This document shows, one piece after another, positions 1-11,284 of a stretch of DNA of 55,667 bases (position 1 is its first letter; every line of letters begins with the position of its first letter). A program made the translations under genes and the position numbers. Below the pieces are notes generated by a model. It did not search any database and had not been told where the DNA came from. It was given only the letters and a program-made list of their open reading frames with translations. The DNA is taken from contig NZ_CAKLBV010000030.1 in NCBI RefSeq assembly GCF_920984675.1, positions 1-55,667 on the forward strand, in the 5' to 3' direction. This DNA comes from Methylobacterium sp. Leaf118. Its GTDB lineage: Bacteria; Pseudomonadota; Alphaproteobacteria; Rhizobiales; Beijerinckiaceae.

Positions 1-654
1 GCCATGCGCGGCGGCCCGGACGGCGAGGCGGGTCCCCGCGGCGGACGCGAGGGCGGCGCCGGACGGGCGGGCGAGCCCGGCGGGCGCGACGCGGCCGGCG
101 AGCGCGGCGGGGCCCGCGACAAGGATGGCGCCAAGGACAGCGCCAAGGATGGCTCGAAGGATGGCACGAAGGACGGAACACGGGACGGATCGAAGGAGCG
201 CGGCGGTGAGCGGGGCGACCGCGAGGGTGGCCGGGATGGGTCGAAGGAGCGGGGTGACCGCGACGGCGGCCGGAACGGCACGAAGGAGCGCGGCGACCGG
301 GATGGGTCGGGCGGACGCGAGGGCCGCGATGCAGCGGGCGAGCGCGGCGGCCGTGACGGCGCAGGCCGCGGCAACGTGACGGAGGCGCGTGGCGCCTCGC
401 GCAGCCTGAACACCACCCAGCGCACCGAGTTCCGGCAGTCGATCACCCGCACCAACGTCCGCGCGGTGACGAACGTGAACTTCTCGGTGAACGTCGGCAC
501 GGCGATCCCGCGCTCGATCGGGCTGCATCCGCTGCCGCCGGCGATCCTCACCCTCGTCCCGGCCTATCGCGGTCTTCAGTTCATTCTGATCCAGGACGAC
601 ATCGTCATCATCGATCCCGACACCTACGAGATCGTGGACGTCATCCCGGCCTGA
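1..654 (+). CDS. DUF1236-type exported protein, 5' end outside the window
   Basis: The reading frame is open at the left edge, so the gene probably starts upstream; an in-frame ATG at 4 is the first one visible. The visible product is about 217 residues. Residues 1 to about 125 are low complexity, rich in Gly, Arg, Asp and Lys, with repeated short units of the K-D-G / R-D-G type. The last 80 residues form a compact domain with the pattern R-T-E-F-R...V-N-F-S-V-N-V-G...P-R-S and a Y-R-G...I-V-I-I-D-P ending. This is how I recognise DUF1236, a family common in Rhizobiales exported proteins of unknown function. A signal peptide would be expected in the missing part. The repeat region probably varies in length between strains. 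The family call is fairly secure; the function is unknown. Confidence 0.75.
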   Translation, partial: AMRGGPDGEAGPRGGREGGAGRAGEPGGRDAAGERGGARDKDGAKDSAKDGSKDGTKDGTRDGSKERGGERGDREGGRDGSKERGDRDGGRNGTKERGDRDGSGGREGRDAAGERGGRDGAGRGNVTEARGASRSLNTTQRTEFRQSITRTNVRAVTNVNFSVNVGTAIPRSIGLHPLPPAILTLVPAYRGLQFILIQDDIVIIDPDTYEIVDVIPA

Positions 655-671
655 TCCGGGCCGGCTGAACC

Positions 672-711
672 AACGAAAGGCGGCGGGGCCTCGGCCCCGC
701 CGCCTTTCGTT
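672..711. terminator. Strong hairpin terminator, likely bidirectional
   Basis: An 18-bp perfect stem (672-689 with 694-711) closes a ctcg loop. Its outer part is A-rich on one side and T-rich on the other (cgaaagg / cctttcg). It lies between the convergent DUF1236 gene and lexA and can serve both. Confidence 0.85.
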
Positions 712-745
712 TGCGATCGCCCGTGCCCCGTCCCGGGTCGCGGCT

Positions 746-1474
746 CTAATAGCGGCGCACGAGGCTGACGAGCTTGCCCTGGATGCGGACCCGGTCGGGT
801 CCGAGCACGCGGGTCTCGTAGGCCGGGTTGGCGGCTTCGAGGGCGATCGAGGAGCCGCGGCGGCGCAGGCGCTTCAGCGTCGCCTCCTCGTCGTCGATCA
901 GGGCCACGATGATGTCGCCGTTATTGGCGGTCTCCTGCTTGTGGATCACCACCAGATCCCCATCGAGGATGCCCGCCTCGATCATCGAGTCGCCGCGGAC
1001 CTCGAGGGCGTAATGCTCGCCGCCGGCCAGGAAGTCCGGCGACATCGCGATCGTATGGCTCTGGCTCTCGATCGCCGAGATCGGCGTACCGGCGGCGATC
1101 CGGCCCATGACGGGCACGATCACCGGGCGGCCCTCGCCGTCCTGCGCCTGGAGCAGGGGCGCCTTCGGGGCGGGCGCACGGCCGGAGAGCCCACCCTGGA
1201 CCACGGTCGGGGTGAAGCCGCGCGCCTCCGCGGGCGCCGCGGGGGCGCGGCCGGCCGGCGCCTCGGGCATGCGCAGGATCTCGAGGGCCCGGGCCCGGTT
1301 CGGCAGGCGCCGCAGGAAGCCGCGCTCCTCCAGCGCCGTGATCAAACGGTGGATGCCGGATTTCGACTTGAGATCGAGCGCGTCCTTCATCTCGTCGAAG
1401 GACGGCGGAACACCGCTCTCCTGCATCCGGGCCTGGATGAACTGGAGCAGTTCGAGTTGCTTGCGGGTCAGCAT
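746..1474 (-). CDS. lexA: SOS repressor LexA
   Basis: LexA represses SOS genes and cleaves itself when RecA filaments form on damaged DNA. The product is 242 residues. The N-terminal winged helix begins MLTRKQ (residues 1-70). The Ala-Gly cleavage site is A128-G129 in RIAAGTP. The catalytic dyad is Ser163 in GDSM and Lys201 in ATLKRL. The frame extends upstream to 1672, but that stretch has no LexA similarity and the LexA box lies within it, so the ATG at 1474 is the start. A GTTC-N7-GTTC box at 1546-1560 indicates autoregulation. Confidence 0.97.
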   Translation of the reverse strand: MLTRKQLELLQFIQARMQESGVPPSFDEMKDALDLKSKSGIHRLITALEERGFLRRLPNRARALEILRMPEAPAGRAPAAPAEARGFTPTVVQGGLSGRAPAPKAPLLQAQDGEGRPVIVPVMGRIAAGTPISAIESQSHTIAMSPDFLAGGEHYALEVRGDSMIEAGILDGDLVVIHKQETANNGDIIVALIDDEEATLKRLRRRGSSIALEAANPAYETRVLGPDRVRIQGKLVSLVRRY

Positions 1475-1545
1475 GCGGCACCTGGCATCGACCGCGGCCG
1501 AGGGTGCCGCAGAATCAGGGAAAACAAACCACGAACAGCGTAGAC

Positions 1546-1560
1546 GTTCCACACCTGTTC
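1546..1560. promoter_or_regulatory. LexA (SOS) box, alphaproteobacterial type
   Basis: GTTC (1546-1549), seven bases, GTTC (1557-1560). This is the direct-repeat SOS box known from Alphaproteobacteria. It sits 72 bases upstream of the lexA start. A further inverted GAAC at 1533-1536 is nearby. Confidence 0.85.
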
Positions 1561-1854
1561 TGCAAGCCGCTGTACCGGTCACCGAAGGCTGGGCCGGGAC
1601 ACCTCCCGCCACCGCGCCCGCCCCGGGGGGGGGGACCGTCAGCCCTGCGCGCGACGCGGGCAAAACCGCCATGCACCCGCGAAAAGCGCGTATTTAGCCT
1701 GTGCAGATGCAACAAATCCGTCCGCTGTTGCCGTGGCACGACAGACGTTCGCCAGCAGCGTTCTATCGTGGAAGGAGCCGGAAACCGTGCTGGGGACATC
1801 GATGCGGCGATGCATGCCGGGTTCCCGCACGGGTCTCAGATATGTGCCAGGGCC

Positions 1855-2259
1855 ATGATTGACGCACGACCCACGGGCCGCAAGCCCGTTATTCTCGTCG
1901 TCGAGGATGAGCCCGACGAGCGCTTCCTCGCGGCTGAATTGCTGGAGGAGAAGGGCTTCGAGGTGATCGAGGCCGAGACGGCCGAACGGGCCCTCGACAT
2001 CCTCCACGAACGCGGCGAGCGCATCGACGTGGTGTTCTCGGACGTGCGCACGCCGGGCACGATCGGCGGGTTCGAACTCGCCCGGATCATCGGCGTGACC
2101 TGGCCGCGCATCCGGTTGCTGCTGACCTCGGGCGATGCGGGCGACCAGCCCAGCGACCTGCGCGTCACGGCGACCTTCATGCCCAAGCCCTGGCGCGCGC
2201 CAGAGATCCTGACCTGGCTGGAGGAAGCCGCCGGGTTGCGCGAGACGCCGGAAGGGTAG
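1855..2259 (+). CDS. Single-domain response regulator (receiver only)
   Basis: The product is a 134-residue CheY-like receiver with no output domain. The acidic pocket is E17-D18 in VVEDEPD, the phosphoacceptor is D63 in VVFSDVRTP, the switch Thr is T91 in LLLTSGD and the conserved Lys is K111 in MPKPW. The ATG at 1855 starts about ten residues before the first strand. An in-frame ATG at 1810 would add 15 residues and cannot be excluded. No histidine kinase is adjacent, so its partner is unknown. The 380 bases between it and lexA hold the LexA box and a run of nine G (1625-1633), and nothing else I can name. Confidence 0.85.
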   Translation: MIDARPTGRKPVILVVEDEPDERFLAAELLEEKGFEVIEAETAERALDILHERGERIDVVFSDVRTPGTIGGFELARIIGVTWPRIRLLLTSGDAGDQPSDLRVTATFMPKPWRAPEILTWLEEAAGLRETPEG

Positions 2260-2266
2260 GGGCGCC

Positions 2267-3565
2267 TCACACCGCCACCGGCAGGGCGGCCTGGGCACCG
2301 ACGCCGAAGACGCGCTTGTAGCGCTCCACCGCGTCGGCGGGCCCCTGCGCCTTGCTCGGATTGTCGGAGATCTTCACCGTCGGGCGGCCCTCCGCCTCGG
2401 TGACCTTGCAGACGACCGAGATCGGATCGAGCCGCCCATCCGGCACGAGCCCGCGAAAGTCGTTGGTGAGCCGTGTGCCCCAGCCGTAGCCGATGCGCAT
2501 GCGGCCGTGGAAATGGGCGTGGATGGCCTCGATGTCCGCGATGTCGAGCCCGTCCGAGAAGATCGCCAGCTTCTCGCGGGGGTCGCAGCCCCGGGAGCGC
2601 CAAAACGCCAAAGCTTCCTCGCCGCCCTCGATCGGCTCCTTCGAATCGATGCGGATGCCGGTCCAGGCGGTGAGCCATTCGGGTGCGCGGGCGAGGAACC
2701 CGGTGGAGCCGTAGGTGTCGGGTAGCGCCACCAGGAGGTTGCCCGCGTAATCCTGCTGCCAGTCGGCCAGCACCGCGTAGGGCGCGGCGGCGAGCGCCGC
2801 GTCGTCCTCGCCACTGAGGGCGGCGTAGACCATCGGCAGTTCGTGGGCATTGGTGCCCACCGCCTCGACCTCCCGACGCATCGCGATCAGGCAGTTCGAG
2901 GTGCCGAGAAAGGCCTTCTCGCCGAGCCCCTCGGACATCGCTTGCACGCACCAATCCTGCCACAGGAAGCCGTGCCGCCGCCGCGTGCCGAAATCGGCGA
3001 TCGACAGGTCGGGGAGCCGCTTCAGGCGCTCGATCTTCTCCCAGACGCGGGTCATCGCCCGGGCGTAGAGCACCTGAAGCTCGAACTTGCCCAGGCTCCG
3101 CAGCACGGCGCGGGAGCGCATCTCGTTGAGGATCGCGAGGGCCGGCACCTCCCAGAGCGTGGTCTCGACCCAGGGACCGTGGAAGGTCAGCGCCACCTGT
3201 CCGTCGCGCACTTCCAGTTCGTAGGCGGGCAGGCGGAACTCCTCGAGCCACGCCATGAACTCGGAGGAGAGGATCTGGCGGCGGCCGTAGAAGGTGTTGC
3301 CGCGCAGCCAGGTGGATTCGCCCCGGCTGAGGCGGACCGTCCGGGCGTGGTCGAGCTGTGCGCGCAATTCCCCGAGGTCGATCTCGTCGGCCACCCGCAC
3401 GCCCCGCGTGCGGTTCTGGATCGCGAAGGTGACGGCGACATCGCGGTGACGGCGGAAGATCATCTGCGCCATCAGCAGCTTGTAGAAATCCGTATCGAGC
3501 AGCGAGCGCACGATCGGGTCGATGCGAAAGTTGTGGTCGTGGACCCGCTTCGCGAGGTCGATCAT
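2267..3565 (-). CDS. pncB: Nicotinate phosphoribosyltransferase
   Basis: PncB converts nicotinate and PRPP to nicotinate mononucleotide, salvaging nicotinate for NAD synthesis. The product is 432 residues, typical for the family. Diagnostic motifs are [13 protein letters not shown] near the N-terminus, [13 protein letters not shown] in the middle, FLGTSN(C) and the later IFSDGLD / [10 protein letters not shown] segments. The ATG at 3565 gives the family N-terminus ([13 protein letters not shown]); longer in-frame starts add unconserved residues. It is separated from the upstream PPOX gene by a terminator, so it is probably transcribed on its own. Confidence 0.95.
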   Translation of the reverse strand: MIDLAKRVHDHNFRIDPIVRSLLDTDFYKLLMAQMIFRRHRDVAVTFAIQNRTRGVRVADEIDLGELRAQLDHARTVRLSRGESTWLRGNTFYGRRQILSSEFMAWLEEFRLPAYELEVRDGQVALTFHGPWVETTLWEVPALAILNEMRSRAVLRSLGKFELQVLYARAMTRVWEKIERLKRLPDLSIADFGTRRRHGFLWQDWCVQAMSEGLGEKAFLGTSNCLIAMRREVEAVGTNAHELPMVYAALSGEDDAALAAAPYAVLADWQQDYAGNLLVALPDTYGSTGFLARAPEWLTAWTGIRIDSKEPIEGGEEALAFWRSRGCDPREKLAIFSDGLDIADIEAIHAHFHGRMRIGYGWGTRLTNDFRGLVPDGRLDPISVVCKVTEAEGRPTVKISDNPSKAQGPADAVERYKRVFGVGAQAALPVAV

Positions 3566-3650
3566 GGGCCGTCCGGGTTCGGGGAAGATCGGTCGAGCTT
3601 GGGGTGTATCGTCCAGGCGATCAACGTCGTCGGGCGCGGCGCCCCGTGAC

Positions 3651-3683
3651 AAAAAAGGCGCCCCCGCCAGAAACGGGAGCGCC
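3651..3683 (-). terminator. Rho-independent terminator of the PPOX-fold gene
   Basis: A 10-bp stem with one mismatch (3657-3666 with 3674-3683) is followed on the minus strand by six T (complement of 3651-3656). It lies 38 bases past the stop codon at 3722. Confidence 0.85.
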
Positions 3684-3721
3684 GAACGTCACGGAAGGGC
3701 ACGCGGCCCAGTCAGAAAAAA

Positions 3722-4225
3722 TCAGGCGAGGTTGACCTTCTTGGTCTCGGTCTTGGGGCTCTCGCCGGTCAGCGAGGCCTTCACGTAACCGTAGAGGTGG
3801 ACCATCGTGGAGGACGGGCTGTCCCAGTACTCACCCTGTTCCGGATGGATGCGGATCAGGCCGACTTCCGGATCGTCCTTGCCGTTGGGGAACCACGTCT
3901 TGAGGCTCTCCTTCCACTTCTGGTCGATCAGCGCCTGATCGCGGATCACCTCGGCCTTGCCGGCGATCGAGACGTAGGTCTGGCTGGAGGGATCCGAATA
4001 GGCCAGGTTGACCTGGTTGTCGCGACCGATCTCGGCGGTCTTCGGGCTGTGCAGCTTGGTGAAGAACCAGATATCGCCGTTCTCGTCGATGTCGTTGTTC
4101 CACATCGGGCGGCTGTTGAGCGTGCCGTCCTGGTCCGCGGTGGTCAGCATCGCGACCTTGACGTCCTTGGTGAGCTCGAAGAGCTTCTTCGCGCCCTCGT
4201 GGTCGCGATGGTTGCCCTGGTGCAT
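3722..4225 (-). CDS. Pyridoxamine 5'-phosphate oxidase-fold general stress protein
   Basis: The product is 167 residues with a split-barrel flavin-binding fold. Recognisable segments are KVAMLTTADQDG, LNSRPMWNNDID, IWFFTKLHSPK, VNLAYSDPSSQTYVSIAGKAEV and the family C-terminal EYWDSPSS. It resembles the general stress protein 26 branch, which binds FMN or F420-like flavins and whose substrates are mostly unknown. The ATG at 4225 has GGAG eight bases upstream. It is monocistronic with its own terminator. It is not the pdxH enzyme of vitamin B6 synthesis, because the sequence belongs to the stress branch. Confidence 0.85.
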   Translation of the reverse strand: MHQGNHRDHEGAKKLFELTKDVKVAMLTTADQDGTLNSRPMWNNDIDENGDIWFFTKLHSPKTAEIGRDNQVNLAYSDPSSQTYVSIAGKAEVIRDQALIDQKWKESLKTWFPNGKDDPEVGLIRIHPEQGEYWDSPSSTMVHLYGYVKASLTGESPKTETKKVNLA

Positions 4226-4350
4226 GGAATCCGTTCTCCAACTCAGACAAGGGGTTGTCCCGGGGGGCACGCGGGGGGCGCGCCGCTCCGGCGATTTCCT
4301 CGACAACGGGCGAGGCCCAGGTTGGTTCAGGTCGGGTTCGGGAGGTGCGG

Positions 4351-4635
4351 GTGAGGCATGCGGCACGGGCGATCGCCGTTGGGCTGGCGCTGTGGGCGGG
4401 GGCCGGCGGCGCCTCAGCGGAGGTCCGCTTCGGTCCCGGCATGCGCATCGGCGGACACGATGTCTCGAATCGCCGCGTCCGCAGCGTCCATATCGAGCGG
4501 GTGAAGCGGCTGCGCGGTCCGGTCGGCTGCCGGCGCCTGCGCCACGGGGTCTATCGCCGGGGCGACGGCTCGGTCGTGCGCGGGCCGATGGAAGCGTGCA
4601 ACCTGATCGCTCTCCCGCCGGGCCAGCGGCGCTGA
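4351..4635 (+). CDS. Small exported basic protein, unknown function
   Basis: The product is 94 residues. A GTG start at 4351 is preceded by ggagg at 4341-4345 (five-base spacing) and gives a clean Sec signal peptide: VRHAARAI, then the hydrophobic stretch AVGLALWAGAGG, then cleavage after ASA. The mature part of about 70 residues is Arg/Gly-rich with two Cys. I do not recognise a family. It is not obviously co-transcribed with apbC downstream, where 92 bases intervene. Confidence 0.65.
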   Translation: MRHAARAIAVGLALWAGAGGASAEVRFGPGMRIGGHDVSNRRVRSVHIERVKRLRGPVGCRRLRHGVYRRGDGSVVRGPMEACNLIALPPGQRR

Positions 4636-4727
4636 GGTTCGGGCCGCCGGCGGATTGGTGTTTCCCGATGGCGCCGTTAGATGGACGGACGATCCGGTAG
4701 AACCGCCGCCCGATGGAGGTTTGAGTC

Positions 4728-5870
4728 TTGGCCATCACCCGCGACGACGTGCTGAATGCCCTCGCGACCGTCACCGTCGAGAGCGGGGGTGCCACGCTGC
4801 CCGAATCCGGCCGCCTCTCGCAGGTGGTGATCGATCCGGGTAACCGGGTGATGTTCTCGATCTCCATCGATCCGAGCGAGGCCGAACGCTTCGAGCCCAT
4901 CCGCTGCGAGGCGGAGGAGCGGGTGCGCGCGGTGCCCGGCGTGGCAAGCGTGCTGGCGAGCCTCACCTCCGAGCGCGGGCCGAACACCCCGCCGCCCGCC
5001 GCGCGGCGTCCGCCGGGCGGGCCGAGTGCGCCGGCTTCCGCCGGGGCCGTGCCGCCGCGCCAGGGCAATGCCCTGCCGGGCGTGCGCCACATCGTGGCGG
5101 TGGCCTCGGGCAAGGGCGGCGTGGGCAAATCCACCACCGCCTGCAACCTCGCCCTGGCGCTCCGGGCCCAGGGGCTCCGGGTCGGTTTGCTCGACGCCGA
5201 CATCTATGGCCCCTCGGTGCCCAAGCTCCTCGGCCTGTCCGGCAAGCCGCGCGTGATCGAGGGGCGGGTGCTGGAGCCGATGCAGGCCTTCGGGCTCAAG
5301 GCGATGTCGATCGGCTTCCTGATCGAGCCGGAATCCGCGATGATCTGGCGCGGGCCGATGGTGCAGTCGGCCATCACCCAGATGCTCCGCGAGGTGGCTT
5401 GGGGCGAACTCGACGTGCTCATCGTCGACATGCCCCCCGGCACGGGCGACGCCCAGCTCACCATGGCCCAGGCGACGCCGCTGTCGGGCGCCGTCATCGT
5501 CTCGACGCCGCAGGATCTCGCCCTGATCGATGCACGGCGCGGCGTGACGATGTTCCGGAAGGTCTCGGTGCCGATCCTCGGCGTGATCGAGAACATGGCG
5601 ACCTTCGTCTGCCCGCATTGCGGCACGGCGTCGGCGATCTTCGGCCATGGCGGCGCCCGCCAGGAGGCGGAGCGGCTGGAGGTGCCCTTCCTCGGCGAGA
5701 TCCCGCTCACCATGGCGATCCGCGAGACCTCCGATGCCGGCCGACCCGTGGTCGCGACGGATCCGGACGGGCCGCAGGCCACGGTCTACCGGACCATCGC
5801 GGACAAGCTCTGGGCCAACCTCAGCGGCGCGCCCGCGGGCCGGGCGGCCCCGCGGATCGTCATCGAGTGA
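4728..5870 (+). CDS. apbC: Mrp/ApbC-family iron-sulfur cluster carrier ATPase
   Basis: This P-loop scaffold carries Fe-S clusters to apoproteins in the cytosol. The product is 380 residues. It has an N-terminal MIP18/DUF59 domain (residues 1-85), a proline-rich linker, and a deviant Walker A ASGKGGVGKST followed by LLDADIYGPS. The DMPPGTGD motif is present, and a C-terminal CPHC motif (FVCPHCG) would bind the bridging cluster. The start is TTG at 4728 with ggagg at 4715-4719. Its stop overlaps the GTG start of mobA, so the two are translationally coupled. Confidence 0.93.
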   Translation: MAITRDDVLNALATVTVESGGATLPESGRLSQVVIDPGNRVMFSISIDPSEAERFEPIRCEAEERVRAVPGVASVLASLTSERGPNTPPPAARRPPGGPSAPASAGAVPPRQGNALPGVRHIVAVASGKGGVGKSTTACNLALALRAQGLRVGLLDADIYGPSVPKLLGLSGKPRVIEGRVLEPMQAFGLKAMSIGFLIEPESAMIWRGPMVQSAITQMLREVAWGELDVLIVDMPPGTGDAQLTMAQATPLSGAVIVSTPQDLALIDARRGVTMFRKVSVPILGVIENMATFVCPHCGTASAIFGHGGARQEAERLEVPFLGEIPLTMAIRETSDAGRPVVATDPDGPQATVYRTIADKLWANLSGAPAGRAAPRIVIE

Positions 5871-6493
5871 GTCCGGCGCCGGTCGCCGGGACGGGCGTCC
5901 TGGGGCTCATTCTGGCCGGCGGCCTGGCCCGGCGGATGGGCGGGGGCGACAAACCCCTGACGGTGCTCGCCGGCCGGACCCTGCTGGCGCGCGTCGCCGA
6001 GCGCTTGGCGCCGCAATGCCCGGCGGGCCTCGCCCTCAGCGCCAACGGCGACCCGGAGCGCTTCCGGGCGGCCTTCGCCGGCCCGATCCTGCCCGACACG
6101 GTGCCGGACCATCCCGGCCCGCTGGCCGGCATCCTCGCCGGGCTCGAGGCCGCCGCGGGGATCGCGGGCGTGACCCACCTCGCCAGCGTGCCGGGCGACG
6201 CGCCTTTCCTGCCCCCGGACTTCGTCGCGCGCCTGACCGCGGCGGGCGACCGGCCGATCGCGCTGGCGGCCTCGGGCGAGCGGCGCCATTTCACCTCGGC
6301 CCTGTGGCCGGTCGCCCTGCGCGACGATCTGCGGGCCTGGCTGACGGCGGGCGAGCGCCGCGTCGGCGGCTTCATCTCGCGGCACGGGGCCGATGTCGTG
6401 GCGTGGCCGGTGGCGCCGGTCGATCCCTTCCTGAACCTCAACGCGCCGGACGATCTGGCGGCGGCGGAAGCCGCGCTGGCACGGGCGCCGTGA
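5867..6493 (+). CDS. mobA: Molybdenum cofactor guanylyltransferase
   Basis: MobA transfers GMP from GTP to molybdopterin, making the MGD/bis-MGD cofactor used by enzymes such as formate dehydrogenase, which is encoded later in this window. The product is 208 residues. The nucleotide-binding motif is LILAGGLARRMGGGDK near the N-terminus, followed by VPDHPGPLAGILAGL and SVPGDAPFLP, and a C-terminal DPFLNLNAPDDL typical of the family. The GTG at 5867 overlaps the apbC stop. Confidence 0.92.
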   Translation: MSPAPVAGTGVLGLILAGGLARRMGGGDKPLTVLAGRTLLARVAERLAPQCPAGLALSANGDPERFRAAFAGPILPDTVPDHPGPLAGILAGLEAAAGIAGVTHLASVPGDAPFLPPDFVARLTAAGDRPIALAASGERRHFTSALWPVALRDDLRAWLTAGERRVGGFISRHGADVVAWPVAPVDPFLNLNAPDDLAAAEAALARAP

Positions 6494-6530
6494 GGGCATC
6501 CGCAAAGCGGGGATCAACGGCCGGACGAGG

Positions 6531-6559
6531 TTGTGCGGGAAGCGCTTAATTCATATTTA
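6531..6559 (+). promoter_or_regulatory. Candidate sigma-70 promoter for gyrA
   Basis: TTGTGC (6531-6536), 17 bases, TATTTA (6554-6559) in a locally AT-rich patch. Transcription from here would make a leader of about 260 bases that contains the palindromic repeat at 6610-6722. Confidence 0.45.
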
Positions 6560-6609
6560 AGTAACTGAAACGACGGCCTTTGGTCGCGTGTGACCGACCC
6601 CGCCCATCC

Positions 6610-6722
6610 CCCTCATCCTGAGGTGCCGCGACGCGGCCTCGACGGAGGGTCCCAGGGATCGCGGAGACCGCCGGAGCCCTCCCTCGAGGCCTTCGCCGCG
6701 CTCCGGCTTCTCAGGATGAGGG
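6610..6722. repeat. About 110-bp palindromic dispersed repeat, copy 1
   Basis: The ends are inverted: ctcatcctgag on the left, ctcaggatgag on the right. Inner segments match the copy at 38331-38441: gcggcctcga..ggaggg, gatcgcg, ggagccctcc.tcgaggcct, and gc.ctccgg..tctcagga. It can fold into one long hairpin. It lies in the gyrA leader and contains no reading frame I would support. Confidence 0.8.
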
Positions 6723-6824
6723 TGTGACCCGGACGGGGCCGGTTGCGGGATGGCCCACCCGGTCCTCCCTCCCGCCTGCCGGCGTCGCGCCGCGGGCGCA
6801 TCGACGAGAACTGAGAGAGCGACG

Positions 6825-9554
<2,730 letters not shown>

Positions 9555-9582
9555 GCAGCCTCACGCCGGCACCGGTCTCGCG

Positions 9583-9624
9583 CCCGTCATCCCGGGGCCG
9601 CGCAGCGAAACCCGGAATGATGGG
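9583..9624. repeat. Imperfect 42-base palindrome after gyrA
   Basis: The left arm cccgtcatcccggg pairs with the right arm cccggaatgatggg at 12 of 14 positions. It may act as a transcription stop after gyrA or be a dispersed intergenic repeat. There is no T-tract. Confidence 0.55.
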
Positions 9625-9678
9625 CCACGGAAACCCGTCGGGTTCCGTTCGCCCCGAAAATGCTCTAGGCCCCTTCCC

Positions 9679-10194
9679 GTGACGACCCGTACCGCGCTCT
9701 ACGCCGGATCGTTCGATCCGGTCACCAACGGCCACCTCGACGTGGTGCGCCAAGCCTGCCGGCTGGTGCCGCGGCTGGTGCTCGCCATCGGCGTGCATCC
9801 GGGCAAGGCGCCCCTGTTCACGGCCGAGGAGCGGGCAGCGCTGCTGCGCGAGACCTGCGCGCCGCTCGCGGCCGCCGAGGGCGCGGCGCTCGACGTCGTC
9901 ACCTTCGACGATCTCGCCGTCTCGGCCGCCCGGCGTTGCGGCGCCCGCCTGTTCATCCGCGGCCTGCGCGACGGGACCGATCTCGACTACGAGATGCAGC
10001 TCGCCGGCATGAACGGCGCCATGGCCCCCGAGGTCCAGACCGTCTTCCTGCCCGCCTCCACCGGCGTGCGGCCGATCACCGCCACCCTGGTGCGCCAGAT
10101 CGCCGCCATGGGGGGCGACGTCACCCCCTTCGTGCCGCACGCCGTCGCCGTGCGGCTGGCCGCCCGCTTCGCCCAAGGCCGCTCGCAAGCCTGA
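9679..10194 (+). CDS. coaD: Phosphopantetheine adenylyltransferase
   Basis: CoaD transfers AMP from ATP to 4'-phosphopantetheine, the penultimate step of coenzyme A synthesis. The product is 171 residues. The nucleotidyltransferase motif is [14 protein letters not shown], with [14 protein letters not shown] in the middle. The usual I-S-S-S-x-V-R-x-I-A signature appears here as [10 protein letters not shown]. The GTG at 9679 gives the family N-terminus. An exported cyclophilin follows after 31 bases, probably in the same transcript. Confidence 0.95.
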   Translation: MTTRTALYAGSFDPVTNGHLDVVRQACRLVPRLVLAIGVHPGKAPLFTAEERAALLRETCAPLAAAEGAALDVVTFDDLAVSAARRCGARLFIRGLRDGTDLDYEMQLAGMNGAMAPEVQTVFLPASTGVRPITATLVRQIAAMGGDVTPFVPHAVAVRLAARFAQGRSQA

Positions 10195-10225
10195 TCCCGA
10201 TCCCGATTCCGGAGTCATCATCCGC

Positions 10226-10771
10226 ATGAACCGCCGTCACGCCGTCCTCGGTCTCGCGCTGAGCGCCACCCTCGCCTCCGGCCTGTTCGCCCCGTCCGCA
10301 CGGGCCGGCGAGAACACCGTCATTCTCGAGACCAAGGACGGCCGCATCACCATCGAGCTGCGTCCGGAGATCGCGCCCAAGCACGTCAAGCAGATCAAGA
10401 CGCTCGTCGGCCAGGGCTTCTACGACGGCCTGAAATTCCACCGCGTCATCGACGGCTTCATGGTCCAGACCGGCGACCCGAAGGGCAACGGCACCGGCGG
10501 CTCCAGCCTGCCCAACATTCCGGCCGAGTTCTCCTCGGCCCCGTTCAAGCGCGGCACGGTCGGCATGGCCCGCTCGGGCAGCCCGAACTCGGCCAACTCG
10601 CAGTTCTTCATCTGCCTGGGCGACGCCGATTTCCTGAACAACAACTACACCGTCGTCGGCGTCGTCACCTCCGGCATGGATGTGGTCGACAAGATCAAGA
10701 AGGGGTCCAAGGGCGACAACGGCTCGGTGCAGAACCCCGACAAGATCGTGAAGATGTCGCTCGGACAGTGA
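10226..10771 (+). CDS. ppiA: Exported cyclophilin-type peptidyl-prolyl isomerase
   Basis: The product is 181 residues. A signal peptide (MNRRHAVLGLALSATLASG...ARA) is followed by a cyclophilin domain. Active-site features are FHRVIDGFMVQTGD, GMARSGSPNSANSQFFICL and a C-terminal GMDVVDKIK. It should catalyse cis-trans isomerisation of prolyl bonds in periplasmic proteins. The domain is very similar to the cytosolic copy at 11285, which suggests local duplication followed by a change of compartment. The ATG at 10226 has GGAG eleven bases upstream. Confidence 0.92.
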   Translation: MNRRHAVLGLALSATLASGLFAPSARAGENTVILETKDGRITIELRPEIAPKHVKQIKTLVGQGFYDGLKFHRVIDGFMVQTGDPKGNGTGGSSLPNIPAEFSSAPFKRGTVGMARSGSPNSANSQFFICLGDADFLNNNYTVVGVVTSGMDVVDKIKKGSKGDNGSVQNPDKIVKMSLGQ

Positions 10772-10790
10772 CGGGCGCGGGAGAGGGCCG

Positions 10791-11282
10791 ATCTCCGGGC
10801 ACGCCCCCTTCCGCCGCGCGGCCCTCGGCGGCGCGGCCCTGGTCCTGCTCGGGCCGGGCAGCGCCGATGCGTTCGGGACCCTTGAACCCTGGCGCACGCT
10901 GCCGCAGACCCTGCGGGGCACGCTGCGGGTGCCGCTGCGCGCGAGCGAGACCGGGCCGGGACCGGTCGATACCCTGAAGGACCTATTCCCGGCGCTCGCC
11001 GCCTGCTGGGAGGCGCCCGAGGGCCTGGCCAAGTTCGAGCGCACCGAGATCACGGCGCGCCTCGCGCTGCGCCGGGACGGCTCGGTGATCGGCACGCCGC
11101 GGATCACCTTCTCGCAGATTCCGGGCGACACACGCGCCCGGGACATCCTGGTGCGGGCGACGCTCGACGCGATCGCGCGCTGCACGCCGGTCCGGCTCAC
11201 GCCGAGCCTCGGCGGAGCCATCGCGGGGCGCCCCCTGGCGCTGCGCTTCATCTACGACGGACCCAGAGGACAGGGAATTTAA
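10791..11282 (+). CDS. Exported protein of unknown function with no canonical start codon
   Basis: The frame is open from 10752 to the TAA at 11280-11282. From about 10800 it encodes a convincing signal peptide (HAPFRRAALGG, AALVLLGPG, SADA) followed by about 135 residues ending in a predicted beta-rich region (ARLALRRDGSVIG...LALRFIYDG). The mature part recalls small periplasmic proteins with a TonB-C-like fold. No ATG, GTG or TTG precedes the signal peptide. The only candidate with a Shine-Dalgarno-like sequence (gggagaggg at 10779-10787) is ATC at 10791. The first canonical start, GTG at 10929, would remove the signal peptide. The gene sits between two cyclophilins and is probably co-transcribed with them. 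The start position is uncertain. Confidence 0.5.
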   Translation: MSGHAPFRRAALGGAALVLLGPGSADAFGTLEPWRTLPQTLRGTLRVPLRASETGPGPVDTLKDLFPALAACWEAPEGLAKFERTEITARLALRRDGSVIGTPRITFSQIPGDTRARDILVRATLDAIARCTPVRLTPSLGGAIAGRPLALRFIYDGPRGQGI

Positions 11283-11284
11283 TC

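Noticed and set aside
746..1672. Longer LexA starting at 1672
   Set aside because: The extra 66 residues are unlike any LexA N-terminus, and the SOS box would lie inside the coding region.
6610..6722. Small protein gene inside the palindromic repeat
   Set aside because: Short open frames exist on both strands, but the segment is a repeat with inverted ends, and its other copy at 38331 does not preserve a frame.
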